Below, piece after piece: positions 1 to 4,083 of a stretch of DNA of 5,868 nucleotides. This DNA comes from an uncultured cyanobacterium (lineage in GTDB: Bacteria; Cyanobacteriota; Cyanobacteriia; Cyanobacteriales; Geitlerinemataceae). A program made the position numbers and the translations under genes. The notes below the pieces were generated by a model. The model did no database searches and had not been told where the DNA came from. It saw nothing but the letters and a program-made list of their open reading frames with translations. The stretch covers positions 1 through 5,868 of the forward strand of contig CAKZKB010000006.1 of NCBI GenBank assembly GCA_937121005.1, given 5' to 3'. How positions within the stretch are numbered: position 1 is the stretch's first letter; each line of letters starts with the position of its first letter.

Positions 1-5
1 TAAGG

Positions 6-41
6 AGCTAAGCCCGTTTGCTTCAGAGTAGGCGGGCAGCT
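6..41 (+). terminator. Weak hairpin, possible terminator of an upstream gene
   Basis: AGCT (6-9) and GCCCG (12-16) can pair with CGGGC (33-37) and AGCT (38-41), leaving an AA bulge and a 16-base loop. The T tract after it is short and broken by G residues, so this is at best a poor intrinsic terminator. No coding sequence is visible on either side that would confirm the role. The rest of 1-116 contains a C6A6 stretch (68-79) and no promoter I would defend. A TTGTAT (58-63) and TAGAGT (83-88) pair exists, but its spacing is poor (19 bases). Confidence 0.22.
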
Positions 42-103
42 TTGGGTTGTCAAAGCGTTGTATTTCTCCCCCCAAAAAACGTTAGAGTAAAAATAGGTCT
101 ATC

Positions 104-112
104 GAGGGGAAG
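104..112 (+). promoter_or_regulatory. Ribosome binding site that fixes the ndbB-like start
   Basis: The purine stretch GAGGGGAAG lies just upstream of the ATG at 117 and contains a GAGG core at Shine-Dalgarno distance. The same frame is open back to an ATG at 18. That would add 33 residues ahead of the Rossmann strand that look unlike a domain or a signal peptide. The site at 104-112 therefore supports 117 as the start. Confidence 0.55.
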
Positions 113-116
113 AAAG

Positions 117-1310
117 ATGGTAAGCTCGCAAAAAATCTGTATCTTAGGGGGGGGATTTGGCGGTTTGTACGCGGCATTGCGCTTGGCTCAGTTACCCGCA
201 GCCAATACCGACAACCTCGACATCGTGCTGGTCGATCGCGCCGCGCACTTCGTTTTTTCGCCGTTGCTGTACGAGTTAATTACCGGAGAGTTGCAAAGCT
301 GGGAAATTGCGCCGCCGTTTGTAGAGTTGTTGGAAAACACATCAGTGCGGTTTCGCCAAGCGGGGGTAGACAGTATTGACATTGAGGCGCGATCGGTGCG
401 TTTGGACGATGGCGGTATTTTGGAGTACGATCGCCTGGTTCTGGCGTTGGGTGGAGAAACGCCGATGAATATGGTTCCGGGTGCGGCCGAATTTGCCATT
501 CCCTTCAAAACCATCGACGATGCGTATCGCCTGCAAGAACAGTTGCGACGCTTGGAAGCAGCCGATCCAGAAAAAATTCGCGTTGCCATTGTCGGAGCCG
601 GATATAGCGGTGTAGAATTGGCGTGCAAGCTGGCCGATCGCCTGGGAGAAAAAGGACGAGTGCGGCTAGTGGAACGCGATAAAGATATTTTAGCAACGGC
701 CAGCGAATTTAACCGCCAAGCGGCCCGCCAAGCCCTCAGCGATCGCGGGGTTTGGTTGGATTTAGAAACCACTGTCACGGCGCTAACGGCTGATACAATT
801 TCTTTAGAATACCGAGAGAAAATCGATACCATTCCCGTCGATATTGTCTTGTGGACGGTAGGAATGCGCGTCGCCAAAGCCGTGCGATCGCTCCCTCTAG
901 AAAAAACCGATCGCGGTCAGTTAAAAATGACTCCAACGTTGCAGGCGATCGACCGATCGGAAATTTTTGTCTTAGGCGATCTTGCCAACTGTCTCGACGC
1001 AGATGGCAAACAAGTTCCCAATACTGCCCAAGCTGCGATCCAGCAAGCCGACTATGCAGCATGGAACGTTTGGGCCTCTTTGCGCGATCGACCGTTGTTG
1101 CCATTTCGCTATCAAAACTTGGGCGAAATGATGGCATTAGGAACCGACAGTGCTACCCTCACTGGGTTAGGAATTAAACTTGACGGGCCGCTTGCTTACG
1201 CCGCCCGTCGCCTCACCTATCTCTACCGTTTGCCCACTCTCGAACATCGCATTAAAGTGGGTTTAAATTGGATGGTTTCTCCGGTGGCACAATGGTTGAA
1301 AGAGGGGTAA
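117..1310 (+). CDS. ndbB: Type II NAD(P)H dehydrogenase, NdbB-like (probable demethylphylloquinone reductase)
   Basis: This is a two-dinucleotide-binding-domain flavoprotein (Pyr_redox_2 fold) of 397 residues, the usual length for NDH-2 enzymes. The first Rossmann motif, ILGGGFGG, lies near residues 9-16 and binds FAD. The acidic end of strand 2 follows in VLVDR. The second motif, VAIVGAGYSGVE (156-167), binds NAD(P)H. The FAD-closing motif FVLGD ends at G287-D288, and AQAAIQQ (304-310) matches the quinone-side motif of NDH-2. The stretch WEIAPPFVELL and the C-terminal GLNWM region resemble, from memory, Synechocystis NdbB and plant NDC1. That group is linked to reduction of demethylphylloquinone before the last methylation in vitamin K1 synthesis. 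NdbA or NdbC type respiratory NDH-2 is the alternative. The hydrophobic, basic C-terminus suggests peripheral membrane attachment. An 8-G homopolymer (147-154) encodes the glycine loop. The gene stands alone and converges on the transporter gene downstream. The family call is very secure, the NdbB subgroup less so. Confidence 0.9.
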   Translation: MVSSQKICILGGGFGGLYAALRLAQLPAANTDNLDIVLVDRAAHFVFSPLLYELITGELQSWEIAPPFVELLENTSVRFRQAGVDSIDIEARSVRLDDGGILEYDRLVLALGGETPMNMVPGAAEFAIPFKTIDDAYRLQEQLRRLEAADPEKIRVAIVGAGYSGVELACKLADRLGEKGRVRLVERDKDILATASEFNRQAARQALSDRGVWLDLETTVTALTADTISLEYREKIDTIPVDIVLWTVGMRVAKAVRSLPLEKTDRGQLKMTPTLQAIDRSEIFVLGDLANCLDADGKQVPNTAQAAIQQADYAAWNVWASLRDRPLLPFRYQNLGEMMALGTDSATLTGLGIKLDGPLAYAARRLTYLYRLPTLEHRIKVGLNWMVSPVAQWLKEG

Positions 1311-1334
1311 GGAGTTAAGGATCGTTCGGCATTT

Positions 1335-1359
1335 GGGGGGAATTGGGTTGGGTCGGGGG
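1335..1359 (+). other. Potential G-quadruplex in the 3' region of the ndbB-like gene
   Basis: Four G runs follow the stop codon: G6 (1335-1340), G3 (1345-1347), G3 (1350-1352) and G5 (1355-1359). They are separated by AATT, TT and TC. This fits the standard pattern of four runs of at least three G with loops of 1-7 bases. The G-rich strand is the strand of the ndbB-like mRNA, so the structure could form in its 3' untranslated RNA. The last run overlaps the left arm of the hairpin at 1357-1373, so the two folds would compete. The pattern is seen directly; formation and function are inferred. Confidence 0.45.
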
Positions 1360-1373
1360 AGCATCTTGCTCCC
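1357..1373. terminator. Perfect 7-bp hairpin between convergent genes
   Basis: GGGAGCA (1357-1363) pairs fully with TGCTCCC (1367-1373) across a TCT loop. It sits 46 bases after the ndbB-like stop and 30 bases beyond the end of the convergent transporter gene, where a two-way terminator is expected. No T tract follows on either strand, so it may instead be an mRNA 3'-end stabiliser or a copy of a dispersed intergenic palindrome. The structure is clear and the function is not. Confidence 0.4.
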
Positions 1374-1384
1374 ATACTGTCACC

Positions 1385-1398
1385 CTAACTAACTAACT
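1385..1398. repeat. CTAA microrepeat (3.5 units) giving stops in all frames
   Basis: CTAA is repeated three and a half times just beyond the 3' end of the minus-strand transporter gene. With a 4-base period, TAA falls in all three plus frames, and TAG falls in all three minus frames. It would stop translational read-through from either convergent gene. It may be no more than a simple repeat. Confidence 0.5.
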
Positions 1399-1403
1399 CG
1401 CAT

Positions 1404-3146
1404 TCACTCTTTTTCCCATTCAACAATGTTCCAGGTTTTGCGATCCCAAGGCGTTAGATCTATCCCCGTTAAATTATTGCTGACTGCAATAACATCAGCG
1501 CGACGAACGATGGGAATAACGGCTACATCTTCAACGAGCAAATCGTTCATTTGGACGAACAATTGCTCCCGTTTTTCGGGGTCGAGTTCTTGGCTGGCCT
1601 CTGCAAACAGGCGATCGAACAAAGGGTTACAATAGCGACTGTAATTTTGTCCCGCCCAACCATTTTCTGGAACGGGGATTTGGTCGCAGGTATAGGTGAG
1701 CATATAAATTGCCGGATCGGGGTTAGAATTGCCAGTCGTAAACATTTGCAAGTCGGCTAAAAACTTGTTAATCGTATCGCCGCTAGGATCTCCCGAGAAA
1801 AAAATGCTCGCATCAACGCTTTTGAGTTCTACTCCAATACCGATAGACTCAAAAGACTGTTTGATAATTTCCTGGGTTTTTTGGCGCACGGGATTGACTG
1901 AAGTTTGAAACACCAACTGCATCTCGACTCCATCTTTGTCGCGGATGCCGTTATTGTTGCTATCTTTCCATCCGGCTTCGTCGAGCAGTTCTGCTGCTTT
2001 TTCCAGGTTGAAATCGGCACTCGTATTGGGAGAGACGTACTGCGGTGGAGCCACGAGAAAGTTGCTCGTCGGTTGTCCGGCCGGGCTGTACAGTTGCTCG
2101 GAAATGGTGGCGCGATCGACCGCTAAACTCAAGGCTTCGCGCACGTTTTCGTCGGTTAAAAACGGATGGGGGTATTCCACAGTCGAACGATGTCCGTCAG
2201 CATTTTCGCGATCGGGATCGGTAAAATTAAATAAGATGCGCTCGCTGTCGGCTCCAAAACTGGTGACGACTCGCCCTTTTCCACCTGTTTCGGCAAAATC
2301 TGCATCGCCAGTTTGCAACACGGCCCGCGCCGCCGAAGCGGAGTCGCCGCCGCCTTTGAGTTCGATCCGCTCGAAATTTAAAGCCTCCGGATCGCGATAG
2401 TGGGGGTTGGGTTCGTACACCACCACGTCACCGGGTTTGAACTCGACAACGCGATAGGGGCCAGTACCGATGGGTTGGAGGTTGGCGGGGGCCTGGCGGG
2501 AGTTGGCCCCACTATAGTCGGCGAAGGCGTGGCGGGGGAGAATCACTCCGGCGGCCCCAACGAAGGGCAGCGACCAAGCGGGGTTAGGATTTTTGAAGGA
2601 GACTTTCACCGTGCGATCGTCGATGGCTTCCACCTTATCAATATCTTCATAAACCCCGGCGTTGGTGGCCCCAACTTCTGGGGTGCTGATGAATTCGTAG
2701 GTAAACACTACGTCATCGGCGGTGACGGGGGTTCCGTCCGACCATTTGAGATCGGGCTTGAGTTGCCAAGTGACCGAAGTGCCGTCGGCCGCCAGGCCGC
2801 CATTGTCGGCGGTGGGGACTTCGGCCGCGAGTAAGGCCACCATTTCGCCGTCTTTGCTGTAGCTGGCCAGGGGTTCGAGGGCGATGCGGGCCGCTTCCCA
2901 ATCTTTAAATCCGGTGGAAAGATGGGGGTTAAGAATGGTGGGGGCTTGCCAGTAAAGCAGGCGTAAGACTTCCGGTCGATCGCCGCTAGAGGGAGTGTTG
3001 TTTTGAGGAGAACAAGCGGTCATCCCTCCCAGGCTAAAAAATGCGGTGGCCAAAAGAGAGAAAAATGCCGAACGAGCCGGCTGCAAGTTAATAATGTTGC
3101 GTCGGCTACTTAATGTTGTGGCGATCGAGTAAATTCTTGCGGTCAT
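1404..3146 (-). CDS. ABC transporter solute-binding lipoprotein, peptide/nickel family (SBP_bac_5)
   Basis: This 580-residue protein is a family 5 extracytoplasmic solute-binding protein (OppA/DppA-like), which captures oligopeptides or related solutes for an ABC importer. A hydrophobic segment (about 27-41) runs into a lipobox-like MTAC with Cys45 as the likely lipidated residue, so it should be anchored in the periplasm or cell envelope. A Ser/Thr/Asn-rich linker follows. Family landmarks include WQLKPDLKWSDGTPVTADDV (127-146), GTGPYRVVEFKPG (227-239), EPNPHY (245-250) and an Asp/Asn-rich loop DSNNNGIRDKDG (395-406) that resembles a calcium loop. Cys487 and Cys506 could form a disulfide. 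The N-terminal region before the hydrophobic core is long and contains SSRRN (13-17), which weakly resembles a Tat signal. No good Shine-Dalgarno precedes the ATG. I kept this start because the only later in-frame ATG lies inside the lipobox. No permease or ATPase gene is adjacent, so partners must be encoded elsewhere. The ligand cannot be read from sequence. Confidence 0.92.
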   Translation of the reverse strand: MTARIYSIATTLSSRRNIINLQPARSAFFSLLATAFFSLGGMTACSPQNNTPSSGDRPEVLRLLYWQAPTILNPHLSTGFKDWEAARIALEPLASYSKDGEMVALLAAEVPTADNGGLAADGTSVTWQLKPDLKWSDGTPVTADDVVFTYEFISTPEVGATNAGVYEDIDKVEAIDDRTVKVSFKNPNPAWSLPFVGAAGVILPRHAFADYSGANSRQAPANLQPIGTGPYRVVEFKPGDVVVYEPNPHYRDPEALNFERIELKGGGDSASAARAVLQTGDADFAETGGKGRVVTSFGADSERILFNFTDPDRENADGHRSTVEYPHPFLTDENVREALSLAVDRATISEQLYSPAGQPTSNFLVAPPQYVSPNTSADFNLEKAAELLDEAGWKDSNNNGIRDKDGVEMQLVFQTSVNPVRQKTQEIIKQSFESIGIGVELKSVDASIFFSGDPSGDTINKFLADLQMFTTGNSNPDPAIYMLTYTCDQIPVPENGWAGQNYSRYCNPLFDRLFAEASQELDPEKREQLFVQMNDLLVEDVAVIPIVRRADVIAVSNNLTGIDLTPWDRKTWNIVEWEKE

Positions 3147-3164
3147 GGCGATCGGTTTTTTGTT

Positions 3165-3192
3165 TCTTTAAAAAAGTCTTGTTTTGTGTGAA
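3165..3192 (-). promoter_or_regulatory. Possible promoter of the solute-binding protein gene
   Basis: Read on the minus strand, TTCACA (plus coordinates 3187-3192) matches the -35 consensus at five of six positions. It is followed after 16 bases by TAAAGA (3165-3170), a poor -10 with three matches. It lies 18 bases from the start codon, leaving a very short leader. The surrounding A/T-rich stretch (3155-3185) is typical of a promoter, but the -10 is unconvincing. Confidence 0.25.
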
Positions 3193-3221
3193 GCTCAGTC
3201 GAAGATCGGGCTGGGAACCCT

Positions 3222-3249
3222 TTGCGATCGCGAGATTTGCTCTTATGAT
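3222..3249 (+). promoter_or_regulatory. Probable sigma-70 type promoter of the sugar transferase gene
   Basis: TTGCGA (3222-3227, four of six to consensus) and TATGAT (3244-3249, five of six) are separated by 16 bases. A start site near 3256 would give a leader of about 25 bases before the ATG at 3281. A full HIP1 octamer GCGATCGC (3224-3231) overlaps the -35 element. Together with the minus-strand elements, this makes 3147-3280 a divergent promoter region. The call rests on consensus match and position only. Confidence 0.45.
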
Positions 3250-3280
3250 GGAAGTTAATGAAGCCATCTAGTACGACCGG

Positions 3281-3973
3281 ATGCCCACCGTGACTAGCAC
3301 CTTGCGTTTTACCGCCCTTCCCAACCTGGCCGAGACGGCTATTGAATTGTACCCGGAACACCCCTCTTTGAACAGCCGGGTCAAACGCTTGCTGGATATT
3401 GTCGGCGCGATCGTCGGCCTGTCGATTACCGCCGCGATCGCGGTTCCTGTCGGCCTGGCAACCTTGTTTACCGATCTTGCCGATCGCGGCCCTCTATTTT
3501 ACAGCCAAACCCGCATCGGTTACAAAGGTCAGGAGTTTCGTATCTGGAAATTTCGCTCCATGGTTGTGGACGCGGAAGCCAAAAAGCATCTCGTCAAAAA
3601 CGAAGCCCAAGGTCACATCTTCAAAAACGAAAACGATCCGCGCGTGACCAAACTCGGTCGTTTCCTGCGTCGTACCAGTCTAGACGAATTTCCGCAGTTT
3701 TGGAACGTCCTCAAAGGCGAAATGAGTTTGGTGGGAACCCGTCCTCCCACGCCGGACGAAGTGGAAAAATACGACGCGCATCACTGGAAGCGTCTGGATG
3801 TCAAACCGGGAATTACGGGTGAGTGGCAAGCCAACGGGCGATCGACGGTCAAAGATTTTGAAGATATCGTCGCTCTAGATTTAGCTTACCAGGAAAAATG
3901 GTCGGTTGGCTACGACATTCAGTTAATCTGGAAAACGATCCAAGTCGTCCTCAAAGGAAGTGGCGCTTGCTAA
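3281..3973 (+). CDS. Monotopic phosphoglycosyl transferase (bacterial sugar transferase family)
   Basis: This 230-residue enzyme of the bacterial sugar transferase family (PF02397) should move a sugar phosphate from a nucleotide sugar to undecaprenyl phosphate, the first step in building exopolysaccharide, capsule or O-antigen units. A short N-terminal tail (1-33) leads to KRLLDI and one hydrophobic segment (about 40-63). That segment has Pro56 near its middle, as expected for the re-entrant helix of monotopic enzymes. Family blocks follow: PLFYSQTRIGYKGQEF (71-86), WKFRSM (89-94), LGRFLRRTSLDEFPQFWNVL (125-144) with the catalytic pair Asp135-Glu136, MSLVGTRPP (148-156), and KPGITGEWQANGRS (175-188). 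The size matches short stand-alone enzymes of the PglC/HepC type, without the extra N-terminal membrane helices of WbaP. An in-frame TAG at 3269 excludes a longer start. There is no strong Shine-Dalgarno. No glycosyltransferase, flippase or polymerase gene is adjacent, so the sugar and the polymer are unknown. Confidence 0.93.
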   Translation: MPTVTSTLRFTALPNLAETAIELYPEHPSLNSRVKRLLDIVGAIVGLSITAAIAVPVGLATLFTDLADRGPLFYSQTRIGYKGQEFRIWKFRSMVVDAEAKKHLVKNEAQGHIFKNENDPRVTKLGRFLRRTSLDEFPQFWNVLKGEMSLVGTRPPTPDEVEKYDAHHWKRLDVKPGITGEWQANGRSTVKDFEDIVALDLAYQEKWSVGYDIQLIWKTIQVVLKGSGAC

Positions 3974-4023
3974 ATCTAGTTAGAGTGCATTAGGGTGTGT
4001 TGAAGGCTAAAAAACGATTTCTC

Positions 4024-4049
4024 AAAAACTCGCCTGCGGGCGGGTTTTT
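4024..4049. terminator. Strong intrinsic terminator after the sugar transferase gene
   Basis: AAAAACTCGCC (4024-4034) pairs with GGCGGGTTTTT (4039-4049) around a TGCG loop, giving 11 pairs including one G-U wobble. It ends in a T tract on the plus strand and, through the A run, on the minus strand too. It lies 50 bases after the sugar transferase stop and should separate that gene from the DUF2330 gene. That gene must then have its own promoter in a short space (4050-4083) or depend on read-through. I see no convincing -35/-10 pair there. Confidence 0.85.
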
Positions 4050-4083
4050 GCTATTAGGTATCGATGTGAAAGGCGATCGAGCT

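Noticed and set aside
18..116. 33-residue N-terminal extension of the ndbB-like protein from the ATG at 18
   Set aside because: The extension is not a recognisable domain or targeting peptide. A good ribosome binding site precedes the ATG at 117, which places the Rossmann strand at the usual distance from the N-terminus.
188..877. 229-codon open frame on the minus strand inside the ndbB-like gene
   Set aside because: It is antisense to a gene with clear motifs, and its product is Ser/Arg/Thr-rich with no recognisable domain, as expected from a shadow frame.
775..1137. 120-codon minus-strand open frame in the 3' half of the ndbB-like gene
   Set aside because: The Arg-rich product has no recognisable domain and is antisense to conserved FAD and quinone motifs.
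1936..2834. Plus-strand open frames of 154 and 144 codons inside the transporter gene
   Set aside because: They are complementary to a full-length solute-binding protein. The Ser-rich and Gly/Val-rich compositions are mirror effects of its codon use.
3143..3361. 72-codon minus-strand frame spanning the divergent promoter region
   Set aside because: It overlaps both the start of the sugar transferase and the predicted promoters. Its Lys/Arg/Gly-rich product has no recognisable features.
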